Shown piece after piece: positions 35,796-43,277 of a stretch of DNA of 64,000 nucleotides (the first letter of the stretch is position 1; every line of letters begins with the position of its first letter). Under the pieces are notes generated by a model. That model had not been told where the DNA came from. It was given only the letters and a program-made list of their open reading frames with translations, and searched no databases. The stretch lies in the NCBI RefSeq assembly GCF_000721265.1, contig NZ_JOFZ01000015.1:202807-266806 (forward strand), in the 5' to 3' direction. This DNA is from Streptomyces sp. NRRL F-5126 (GTDB lineage: Bacteria > Actinomycetota > Actinomycetes > Streptomycetales > Streptomycetaceae). The position numbers and the translations under genes are program-made.

Positions 35796-36542
35796 CTACT
35801 CGGCGGCGGTGACAGGGGCGCGGCGGAACAGCCGGCCCAGGCCTTCGCGCGGCGTGGTGTCCCCCACCAGCCGCAGGCCTTCCCAGACAGTGACCTGGTT
35901 GGCCGTGAGGACGGGCTTGGCCACCGCGGCGTCCAGCTCGTCGAGCCAGGCCGCCGTGTGCAGCGCGGTGTCCGGCAACAGCACCGCCTCGGCCTCGGGG
36001 TGGTCGTTGCCGCGCGCGAGCTGAAGCACCTGGTCGCGACCGAGCGTACCGACCTCGGCCGCGGTGATGATGCCGCGCCCCGACACCCGCACCACCTCGG
36101 TCCCCGAGTCCGCGAGGAAACGGACGAAGTACTCGGCGACGTCGTCCGGGTACGTGGCGCCGATGGCGACCCTGCGCACGCCAAGGGCGCGGATCGCGTG
36201 CACGAAGGCGAAGGACGTGCTGGACGCGGGGACGCCGGCGGCCTGGGCGAGCTCCTCGACCTGCTGGCTCGCGCCCCGGCGCCCGTAGATGAAGCTGGCG
36301 CTCGTACAGGCCCACACCACCGCGTCGACGGCCTGCCTCTTCAGCTCCACCAGGCCCTCGGTGAGCCGGCCGATGGAGCCCATCTCCAGGAGCGCGTCCA
36401 CGCGGTGGGCGTCCTCCCCCATGTCCGTGTGCACCAGGGGCAGGCGCACGGCGCCGCCCGCCCTGTCCTGGAGCAGCGGGTAGTCGTCCTCCGCCGAGTG
36501 TCCCGGGTAGAGGAATCCCACTGTCGCCGCGCGGTCAGCCAT
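35796..36542 (-). CDS. Maleate isomerase/Asp-Glu racemase superfamily protein (copy 1)
   Basis: A protein of 248 residues of the aspartate racemase/arylmalonate decarboxylase/maleate cis-trans isomerase superfamily. The first catalytic Cys is in AVVWACTSASFIYG. The segment where the second Cys usually lies reads AEAVLLPDTALHT, so that Cys appears replaced, unlike copy 2. The enzyme may be a decarboxylase-like or racemising variant. It is transcribed from the promoter region that holds the operator at 36593 and is followed after 29 bp by the GntR gene. Confidence 0.85.
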   Translation of the reverse strand: MADRAATVGFLYPGHSAEDDYPLLQDRAGGAVRLPLVHTDMGEDAHRVDALLEMGSIGRLTEGLVELKRQAVDAVVWACTSASFIYGRRGASQQVEELAQAAGVPASSTSFAFVHAIRALGVRRVAIGATYPDDVAEYFVRFLADSGTEVVRVSGRGIITAAEVGTLGRDQVLQLARGNDHPEAEAVLLPDTALHTAAWLDELDAAVAKPVLTANQVTVWEGLRLVGDTTPREGLGRLFRRAPVTAAE

Positions 36543-36592
36543 GCGTGAACGCCCTTTCGAGCAGGGCGGATCGCGGTACGCGCTCCGCAGCT

Positions 36593-36613
36593 GTAGATTG
36601 TTGACAATCCTAC
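36593..36613. promoter_or_regulatory. Predicted GntR operator site 1 with overlapping -35 box
   Basis: GTAGATTGT-TG-ACAATCCTAC is an imperfect inverted repeat with the perfect core TTGTTGACAA. TTGACA (36602-36607) is also a consensus -35 element for the plus strand, with TAACGT 18 bp downstream as a possible -10. The site lies in the 147-bp gap between divergent genes at 36542 and 36690. A near-identical copy is at 41552-41572. Confidence 0.75.
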
Positions 36614-36689
36614 GGTCGCCGCCCTAACGTGTCAATCGGAATCCGGCGGCTGCCGGTGCCCGGTGGAAGCGGCGACCGAAGGACTGCCC

Positions 36690-37703
36690 ATGCCAACGAC
36701 CGGTCTCCCCGTCGTCGCGGTGCTCGCGGAGCAGGAGCCGCCCGTCGTCGAGCGGCTCGCGGGCGCCGCGCGCGTGCTGCGCGTCGGCGAGCGCGACCTC
36801 GCGGGCGCGCTGGCGCAGGCGGACGTCCTGCTCGTGTGGGACTTCCTGACGGGCGCGCTGCCCGCGGCCTGGCCCGAGCACGGCGGCCCGCGCTGGGTGC
36901 ACACCGCGAGCGCGGGCGTCGACCGGCTGCTGTTCTCGCCGCTGCGCGAGTCGGACACCCTGGTCACGAACTCGCGCGGGGTGTTCGAGCGGCCGATCGC
37001 CGAGTACGTCGCCGGGCTCGTGCTCGCCATGGCGAAGGACCTGCCGGGCACGCTGGAGCGGCAGCGCACCCGCGAGTGGCGCCACCGCGTCACCGAATCC
37101 GTCGCGGGCACCCGCGCCGTCGTGGTCGGCGGCGGCCCCGTCGGGCGGGCCGTGGCCCGCCTGCTGGGCGCCCTCGGCCTGCGCGTCGAGCTGGTCTCCC
37201 GCACGGCGCGGGACGGCGATCCCGAGTTCGGCCGCGTGCACGGCTTCGGCGACCTGGCCGCGCTGCTGCCGGCCGCCGACTGGGTCGTGTGCGCGGCGCC
37301 GCTGACCGGGCAGACGGCGGACATGTTCGACGCGTCGGCCTTCGCCCGCATGAAGAGCGGCGCCCGGTTCGTCAACGTAGGCCGGGGACCGCTCGTCGTC
37401 GAGGAGGACCTGCTGGACGCGTTGCGCACCGGCGCGCTCGGCGGCGCGGCGCTCGACGTGTTCCGGCAGGAGCCGCTGCCCGCGGACAGCCCGCTGTGGG
37501 ACGCTCCCGGGATGCTGGTGTCCCCGCACATGTCGGGCGACACCCGCAGCTGGCTCGACGACCTCGCGGACGTGTTTCTCGGCAACTTCGAGCGCTGGGT
37601 CGCCGGGCGGCCACTGCTCAACATCGTGGACAAGGAACTGGGGTACGTGCCCGTGGCCGGCCGGCCCGGCGCCGCCCCGCGGACCGAGGAGGGCACGCCA
37701 TGA
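36690..37703 (+). CDS. D-isomer-specific 2-hydroxyacid dehydrogenase
   Basis: A protein of 337 residues. The NAD-binding motif is AVVVGGGPVGRAVARLLG (about residues 144-161). Catalytic positions typical for the family are visible: Arg in NVGRGPLVVEED, Glu in VFRQEPLPADSPLW and His in VSPHMSGDT. Such enzymes interconvert 2-ketoacids and D-2-hydroxyacids. The start ATG 36690 has GAAGGA 6 nt upstream. It overlaps the amidase gene by 4 nt and is downstream of operator site 1. Confidence 0.91.
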   Translation: MPTTGLPVVAVLAEQEPPVVERLAGAARVLRVGERDLAGALAQADVLLVWDFLTGALPAAWPEHGGPRWVHTASAGVDRLLFSPLRESDTLVTNSRGVFERPIAEYVAGLVLAMAKDLPGTLERQRTREWRHRVTESVAGTRAVVVGGGPVGRAVARLLGALGLRVELVSRTARDGDPEFGRVHGFGDLAALLPAADWVVCAAPLTGQTADMFDASAFARMKSGARFVNVGRGPLVVEEDLLDALRTGALGGAALDVFRQEPLPADSPLWDAPGMLVSPHMSGDTRSWLDDLADVFLGNFERWVAGRPLLNIVDKELGYVPVAGRPGAAPRTEEGTP

Positions 37704-39178
37704 CAGGAATCGGCGACCAGGCCGTGCGTACCGCCGGCACCACGCGGACGGCGGACGACCTCTGCTCCCGCACGGCGACCGAACTCCTCGACGGCTACCG
37801 GGACCTGTCCCTTTCGCCCGTCCGGGTCACCGAGGCCGTGCTCGCGCGCATCGCGGAACTCGACCCGCTCGTCAACGCGTTCTGCCTGGTCGACGAGGAG
37901 GCGGCGCGGCGTGACGCGGCGGCCTCGCAGGAGCGCTGGCGGCGCGGCGAGCCGCTCGGGCTGCTCGACGGCGTGCCCGTCTCGATCAAGGACCTGCTGC
38001 TCACCAGGGGCTGGCCCACACTGCGCGGCTCGCTCAGTACGGACCCGGCCGCGCCGTGCGAGCAGGACGCGCCGTCCGTCGCGCGGATGCGCGAGCACGG
38101 CGCTGTGTTCGTCGGCAAGACGACGACGCCCGAGTTCGGCTGGAAGGGCGTCACGGACGGGCCGCTGACCGGTGTGACCCGCAACCCCTGGAACCCGTCG
38201 CGCACTTCGGGCGGATCGAGCGGCGGCAGCGCGGCCGCCGTCGCACTCGGGCTCGGGCCGCTGTCGGTGGGCACCGACGGCGGCGGGTCGGTGCGCATCC
38301 CCGCCTCGTTCTGCGGTGTGTTCGGATTCAAGCCGACCTACGGCCGCGTCCCGCTCTACCCGGCGAGCCCCTTCGGCACGCTCGCGCACGCGGGCCCGCT
38401 GGCCCGTACGGTCGAGGACGCGGCGCTCATGATGGACGTGCTGTGCGGGCCGGACGACCGCGACTGGTCCGGGCTCCCGCCGTACGAGGGCAGCTTCCGC
38501 GACCGGCTCGGCGAGGCGAACGGCGGCAGTGTGCGCGGCCTGCGGGTCGCCTGGAGCACGTCACTCGCGGGCACGGCCGCCGAGCCGGACGTGGCCGCGC
38601 GGGTGCGGCACGCGGCGGAGCTGCTGGCAGGTCTGGGCGCCGAGGTCGAGGAGGCGGCGCCGGCCTTCGCCGACCCGGTGGCCGCCTACCACACGCTGTG
38701 GTTCTCGGGCGCGGCGAAGGTCGTGGAACACCTGACGCCCGAGCAGTTCGCCCGACTCGACCCGGGTCTCGCGGAGATCTGCCGCCAGGGCGCGGCGATG
38801 AGCGCGCTCGACTACCTCGGCGCCGTGGACGCGCGCATGGCGCTCGGCGTGGAGATGGGCCGCTTCCACCGCGCGTACGACCTGCTCGTGGTCCCGACAC
38901 TGCCGGGCACGGCGTTCGAGGCGGGCCACGAGGTGCCGCCGGGCAGCGGCCACGGGCGGTGGACGGGCTGGACGCCCTTCACGTACCCGTTCAACCTCAC
39001 GCAGCAGCCCGCGGCCACCGTGCCGTGCGGGCCCGGCGCGGACGGGCTGCCCGTCGGCGTCCAGCTCGTCGCGGCACGCAACAGGGACGACGTGGTGCTG
39101 CGGGCGTCCCACGCCCTGTTCGAGGCGCTGGCCGCGGAGGGCACGGTCTCGGCCGCGCCGGTGGACCCGCGCGGCTGA
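37700..39178 (+). CDS. Amidase-signature family amidase
   Basis: A protein of 492 residues with the complete Ser-cisSer-Lys triad context: Lys in PVSIKDLLLT, the Gly/Ser-rich stretch SGGSSGGSAAAVALGLG, and the nucleophile Ser in GTDGGGSVRIPASFCG. Downstream FKPTYGRVP and GPLARTVEDAALM are family-typical. It hydrolyses a carboxamide; the substrate is unknown, but cluster context suggests a dicarboxylic half-amide or an amino-acid amide. ATGA overlap couples it to the dehydrogenase gene. Confidence 0.93.
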   Translation: MTGIGDQAVRTAGTTRTADDLCSRTATELLDGYRDLSLSPVRVTEAVLARIAELDPLVNAFCLVDEEAARRDAAASQERWRRGEPLGLLDGVPVSIKDLLLTRGWPTLRGSLSTDPAAPCEQDAPSVARMREHGAVFVGKTTTPEFGWKGVTDGPLTGVTRNPWNPSRTSGGSSGGSAAAVALGLGPLSVGTDGGGSVRIPASFCGVFGFKPTYGRVPLYPASPFGTLAHAGPLARTVEDAALMMDVLCGPDDRDWSGLPPYEGSFRDRLGEANGGSVRGLRVAWSTSLAGTAAEPDVAARVRHAAELLAGLGAEVEEAAPAFADPVAAYHTLWFSGAAKVVEHLTPEQFARLDPGLAEICRQGAAMSALDYLGAVDARMALGVEMGRFHRAYDLLVVPTLPGTAFEAGHEVPPGSGHGRWTGWTPFTYPFNLTQQPAATVPCGPGADGLPVGVQLVAARNRDDVVLRASHALFEALAAEGTVSAAPVDPRG

Positions 39179-39203
39179 GTGCGCCCTCGCGGGCGTGACC
39201 TGT

Positions 39204-39231
39204 GGGGCCCCGGGCCGAGGCCCGGGGCCCC
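39204..39231. terminator. Strong hairpin terminator between amidase and DUF3830 genes
   Basis: A near-continuous inverted repeat, GGGGCCCCGGGCC (39204-39216) with GGCCCGGGGCCCC (39219-39231), 26 bp after the amidase stop. The minimal loop means the innermost pair stays open. It can end both convergent transcripts. Confidence 0.75.
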
Positions 39232-39363
39232 TGGAGGCCTCGCGCAGGCCTCACCGCCCGCCCTCATGCGTCGCGTCGTGGCCGGCGCGCGTCGCGCCAC
39301 CGCCCAAGGGGCGCCCCCGCGCGGAGAGTCGGGCCCGCGCGGGCGGCGTACGGACTCGTGCGT

Positions 39364-39864
39364 TCAGGCGGCGCGCCTGAACGTCAGGGACTCGCCGAGC
39401 ACGCCCGACAGCCACAAATCCTGTGCGGCCTCGGCCATCCGGTCGAGGCCCTCGGTGATCGTCGCGAAGATGTTCGCGGGCACGAAGCCGGTGTCCGGGT
39501 TCAGCAGCAGGTTGTTGCGCTCGTAGAACACCGCCAGGTCGACGATGGACTCCTCGGCCTGCGGCCTGCCGCCCTGCGTGTAGCCGTGGGAGCTGGTGTT
39601 CAGCTGCCACTTGGCGAACGAGAAGTAGGCGACGTCACCCGGGATGGGCGTGATCGTCGGATTCTCCGTGCCGGGCTCCTCGGCGGCGAACGCCGGCACC
39701 AGCGTGTAGATCTCGTTGCGCGCGTACTTGCCGTGGAAGACGTCCTTGCCGAGCGGCAGGGCGTTCCACACGGCCTCGCACGTGCGCGGCGCCTGGCCGT
39801 CGAGGAGCTTGGCCACGCAGCTGACGCCGCGCTTCTCCAGCGCGATCTCGATGTAACGGTCCAC
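39364..39864 (-). CDS. DUF3830 family protein
   Basis: A protein of 166 residues starting with GTG at 39864 (GGGGACAA upstream): DRYIEIALEKRGVSCVAKLLDGQAP, then VWNALPLGKDVFHGKYARNEIYT and TITPIPGDVAYFSFA. This pattern matches DUF3830, which from memory is related to cyclophilin-like small-molecule-binding proteins. Residues about 80-95 contain the family PGDV segment. The reaction is unknown. It lies 163 bp downstream of the aldehyde dehydrogenase gene on the same strand and is probably expressed with it. DUF3830 genes tend to be found with racemases and amidases, as here. Confidence 0.82.
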   Translation of the reverse strand: MDRYIEIALEKRGVSCVAKLLDGQAPRTCEAVWNALPLGKDVFHGKYARNEIYTLVPAFAAEEPGTENPTITPIPGDVAYFSFAKWQLNTSSHGYTQGGRPQAEESIVDLAVFYERNNLLLNPDTGFVPANIFATITEGLDRMAEAAQDLWLSGVLGESLTFRRAA

Positions 39865-40027
39865 TTGTCCCCACTCTCCGTCTCCGGGTGTCGGCTCACG
39901 TACTCCGCTGCTCCGGCCGCCGGACTCCGGTACGGGTACCGGCGCCTTGCTCGCGGCGCGGCTTTTCAAGGCCCCTCGGTGCGGGCGGTGCCGGCTCGTC
40001 GGCCGGGGCGCCCACCGCCCCGGCCGG

Positions 40028-41500
40028 TCAGGACGCCGGCATCGCCAGGTAGCGCGTTTCGAGGAACTCCTCGATGCCGGCCCTGCCGCCCTCGCGGCCG
40101 AGGCCCGACTGCTTCACCCCGCCGAAGGGGGCCGCCGGATTGGAGACCACGCCCTTGTTGAGGCCGATCATCCCGGTGTCGAGCCGCTCGGAGATCCGGA
40201 AGGCGCGCCTGAGGCTCTCCGTGTACAGGTACGAGACGAGGCCGTACGGCGTCGCGTTGGCCGCCGCCACCGCCTCGTCCTCGTCGCTGAACGAGACGAC
40301 GGGGGCGACGGGCCCGAAGATCTCCTCGTGCAGCATCGGTGCGTCGGCGGGCACGTCGACGAGGACGGTCGGCGCGTAGAAGTAGCCGTCTCCGGGGGCG
40401 GGTTCGCCGCCCGTCAGCGCCTTGGCGCCGGCGTCGAGCGCCTGCCCGACGAGCCTGCCGACCTTGCCGCGGCCGTCCTCGTCGATCAGCGGGCCCACCT
40501 CGACGCCGGGCTCCGTGCCGCGCCCGACGGCCATGGCGCCCATCCGCTCGGCGAGCCGCCGCGTGAACTCGGGGGCGACGCTCTCGTGCACGTAGAGCCG
40601 GTTGGCGGCGGTGCAGGCCTCGCCGATGTTGCGCATCTTGGCCTGCACCGCGCCCTCGACGGCGGCGTCCAGGTCGGCGTCCTCGCAGACGATGAACGGG
40701 GCGTTGCCGCCGAGTTCCAGCGACACGCGCAGCACCTGCTCGGCGCTCTGCGCGATCAGCAGCCTGCCGACGGCCGTGGAGCCCGTGAAGGACAGCTTGC
40801 GCAGCCGCCCGTCGCGCAGCAGCGGCTCGACGACGTCGCCGGGCCTGCTGCTCGTGACGACGTTCAGCACGCCGCCGGGGAGCCCGGCCTCCGCCATGAT
40901 CCCGGCGAGCGCGAGCATCGACAGCGGGGTCTGCTCGGCGGGCTTGACGATCATCGTGCAGCCGGCCGCGACGGCGGGGCCGATCTTCCGGGTGCCCATG
41001 GCGAGGGGGAAGTTCCACGGTGTGACCAGCAGCGCGGGCCCCACCGGGCGCCGCATGACGAGCAGCCGGTCCTTGCCGTCGGGGGAGGTCGCGTACCCGC
41101 CGTCGATGCGCACGGCCTCCTCGGCGAACCACCGGAAGAACTCGGCGGCGTACGCGACCTCGCCGCGCGCCTCCGCCAGCGGCTTGCCCATCTCCAGGGT
41201 CATCAGCAGCGCGAGGTCGTCGATCCGCTCGCGGATCAGCTCGTAGGACCTGCGCAGGATCTCGCCTCGCTCGCGCGGCGGCCTGGCCGCCCAGGACTCC
41301 TGGGCCTCGTGCGCGGCGGTGAGCGCGTCCAGGGCGTCGTCCGTGCCCGCGTCCGCGACGGTGCGCAGCGGGCGCGCGACGGACGGGTCCTCCACCTCGA
41401 ACACGTCCCCCGAGGCGGCGGGACGCCAGTCACCCGCGATGTACAGCCCGGCGGGGACCGCGTCCACCACCGCGCGCTCGTGCTCTGCCTGTGCGGTCAC
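40028..41500 (-). CDS. NAD(P)-dependent succinate-semialdehyde-type aldehyde dehydrogenase
   Basis: A protein of 490 residues of the aldehyde dehydrogenase superfamily, GabD-like. Motifs: TPWNFPLAMGTRKIGPAVAAGC, coenzyme region FTGSTAVGRLL, Glu in SLELGGNAPF and catalytic Cys in RNIGEACTAANRLYV; the C-terminus has GLNKGVVSNPAAPFGGVKQSGLGREGG. The start GTG at 41500 has GGGGAG upstream. It diverges from a class III aminotransferase across operator site 2; together they would convert an omega-amino acid (GABA-like) to the semialdehyde and then to a dicarboxylate. Confidence 0.92.
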   Translation of the reverse strand: MTAQAEHERAVVDAVPAGLYIAGDWRPAASGDVFEVEDPSVARPLRTVADAGTDDALDALTAAHEAQESWAARPPRERGEILRRSYELIRERIDDLALLMTLEMGKPLAEARGEVAYAAEFFRWFAEEAVRIDGGYATSPDGKDRLLVMRRPVGPALLVTPWNFPLAMGTRKIGPAVAAGCTMIVKPAEQTPLSMLALAGIMAEAGLPGGVLNVVTSSRPGDVVEPLLRDGRLRKLSFTGSTAVGRLLIAQSAEQVLRVSLELGGNAPFIVCEDADLDAAVEGAVQAKMRNIGEACTAANRLYVHESVAPEFTRRLAERMGAMAVGRGTEPGVEVGPLIDEDGRGKVGRLVGQALDAGAKALTGGEPAPGDGYFYAPTVLVDVPADAPMLHEEIFGPVAPVVSFSDEDEAVAAANATPYGLVSYLYTESLRRAFRISERLDTGMIGLNKGVVSNPAAPFGGVKQSGLGREGGRAGIEEFLETRYLAMPAS

Positions 41501-41551
41501 TGTGTTCTCCCCGGCTCGTGGACAACGGCGCCCGTCCATGCTTGCATGAGT

Positions 41552-41572
41552 GTAGGTTGTTGACAATCCTAC
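41552..41572. promoter_or_regulatory. Predicted GntR operator site 2
   Basis: GTAGGTTGT-TG-ACAATCCTAC matches site 1 (36593-36613) at all but one of 21 positions. It is centred in the 110-bp gap between the divergent aldehyde dehydrogenase and aminotransferase genes and contains TTGACA (41560-41565). On the minus strand the same site offers TTGTCA with AAGCAT 17 bp downstream. Confidence 0.75.
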
Positions 41573-41610
41573 GATCGAGGTTCTCCCGCCCGGTACCCGA
41601 AGGAGCGAAC

Positions 41611-42879
41611 ATGGCCACACTCTCTCCCGTCCTCAAGCAGGCCACGCCCGTGCTCGCGGCCCGGGGCGAAGGCGTGTACGTGTACGACGAGGCGGGCCGC
41701 GCCCACCTGGACTTCACCGCCGGCATCGGCGTGACGAGCACAGGCCACTGCCACCCTCGTGTCGTCGAGGCCGCGCAGCGCCAGGTCGCCACGCTCGTGC
41801 ACGGCCAGTACACGACGGTCATGCACCGGCCGCTGCTCACGCTCACGGAGCGGCTCGGCGAGGTGCTGCCCGCAGGGCTCGACTCGCTGTTCTACGTCAA
41901 CTCGGGCAGCGAGGCGGTCGAGGCCGCCATGCGCCTGGCGAGGCAGGCCACCGGGCGGCCCAACATCGTCGTCTTCCAGGGCTCCTTCCACGGACGCACC
42001 ATCGGCGCCGCGTCGCTGACGACGTCCGCCTCCAAGTACAGGTCGGGGTTCGGGCCGCTGATGCCGGGCGTCGCGATCGCGCCGTTCCCCAACGCCTTCC
42101 ACTACGGGTGGGACGAGGAGACCGCGACGAGGTTCGCGCTGCGTGAGCTCGACCAACTGCTGGCGACCGTCTCCGCGCCGGCCGACACCGCGGCGTTCTT
42201 CGTCGAGCCGGTGCTGGGCGAGGGCGGGTATGTGCCGGCCAACACCGCGTTCCTGCGCGGCCTGCGGGAGCGCGCGGACCGCCACGGCATCCTCCTCGTC
42301 CTCGACGAGGTGCAGACGGGCTTCGGCCGCACGGGGATGTTCTGGGGCCACGAGCACTTCGCGGGCAGGCCCGACATCGTGGTCACCGCGAAGGGGCTGG
42401 CCAGCGGCTTCCCGCTGTCCGCCATCGCCGCGCCCACGGCGCTCATGGAGAAGGCGTGGCCCGGCTCGCAGGGCGGCACGTACGGCGGCAACGCGGTCGC
42501 GTGCGCGGCGGCGATCGCCACGCTCGACGTGATCCAGGACGAGAAGCTCGTCGAGAACGCGGCGGGGCGCGGCAAGGAGCTGCTCGCTGGGCTGCGCGAG
42601 GTCGCGGCGCGGCACGCGCCGGCGTCGGGGCCCGGCATCGGCGACGTGCGGGGGCTCGGACTGATGGCAGGCAGCGAGTTCGTGACGGCGGACGGCGAGC
42701 CCGACGGCTCGACGGCCGCGGCCGCCCAGGCGGCGGCGTCGCGCCGCGGGCTGCTACTGCTCACCTGCGGGGCGCAGGGCCAGGTCGTGCGCATGATCCC
42801 GCCACTCGTCGTCACGGCGGAGCAGGTACGCGAGGGGCTGGCCCTGTGGGGCGACGCGGTCGCCGACGCGCTGTCCTGA
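41611..42879 (+). CDS. Class III PLP-dependent aminotransferase (GabT-like)
   Basis: A protein of 422 residues. Family signatures: GIGVTSTGHCHPRVVEAA, NSGSEAVEAAMRLAR, SFHGRTIGAASLTTS, the DEVQTGFGRTG motif, and PLP-binding Lys in VVTAKGLASGFPLSA. It transfers an amino group from an omega-amino acid to a 2-oxoacid. AAGGAG lies 6 nt before the ATG. It is divergent from the semialdehyde dehydrogenase, the usual partner of 4-aminobutyrate aminotransferase; the real substrate may be a related amino acid. Confidence 0.93.
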   Translation: MATLSPVLKQATPVLAARGEGVYVYDEAGRAHLDFTAGIGVTSTGHCHPRVVEAAQRQVATLVHGQYTTVMHRPLLTLTERLGEVLPAGLDSLFYVNSGSEAVEAAMRLARQATGRPNIVVFQGSFHGRTIGAASLTTSASKYRSGFGPLMPGVAIAPFPNAFHYGWDEETATRFALRELDQLLATVSAPADTAAFFVEPVLGEGGYVPANTAFLRGLRERADRHGILLVLDEVQTGFGRTGMFWGHEHFAGRPDIVVTAKGLASGFPLSAIAAPTALMEKAWPGSQGGTYGGNAVACAAAIATLDVIQDEKLVENAAGRGKELLAGLREVAARHAPASGPGIGDVRGLGLMAGSEFVTADGEPDGSTAAAAQAAASRRGLLLLTCGAQGQVVRMIPPLVVTAEQVREGLALWGDAVADALS

Positions 42880-43277
42880 CGCGAGCGCCGCGCGGGGATC
42901 GTGCGGGCGTCCCGCCCGGGCGCGCGTGAAGCTGCCGCCACCTGGCGGAGAACCGCCGCACCGAACGGCCGCGCGGGCGCCCGGCACGGGCGCGGGTAGC
43001 GCTCGCCTGCCGGGCAGACCGCCGAAAGCCCGGGCACCGCCGGGCGAGCCGCGCGGAACACCACCGGTGCACCCGGGCGCCGGAGTACGGGCAGCCGCAC
43101 GTCAGAACGCGTCCGTCTCCGCCGCCGGGCAGGCCGCCGGAAGCCCGGGCACCGCCGGGCGGGCCGCGCGGAACACCACCGGTGCACCCGGGCGCCGGAG
43201 TACGGGCAGCCGCACGTCAGAACGCGTCCGTCTCCGCCCGGCCAGGCACGGCGGCGCCGAGGGAGTTGACGCCAACC
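42880..43277. other. Intergenic region with tandem duplication before the FAD/Fe-S gene
   Basis: A gap of 398 bp. Apart from two copies of a 115-bp direct repeat (43011-43240) I see no gene and no clear promoter. The sequence around 42880-43010 is rich in short CG inverted repeats. Confidence 0.6.
43011..43240. repeat. Two tandem 115-bp direct repeats
   Basis: Copy 1 spans 43011-43125 and copy 2 43126-43240. They differ at three noted places, each A in copy 1 and G in copy 2 (CGGGCAGACC/CGGGCAGGCC, GCCGAAAG/GCCGGAAG, CGGGCGAGCC/CGGGCGGGCC). Each unit contains GGTGCACC, a run of CCGGGC motifs and the less GC-rich stretch CACGTCAGAACGCGTCCGTC. The array ends 37 bp before the start codon of the next gene and may carry its promoter twice. 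Confidence 0.9.

Noticed and set aside
43011..43240. Tandem repeats considered as a CRISPR array
   Set aside because: Only two units of 115 bp, directly adjacent without spacers and without cas genes.
43182..43277. Upstream ATG extending the FAD/Fe-S protein by 32 residues
   Set aside because: The start would lie inside repeat copy 2, and the extra residues have no protein character.
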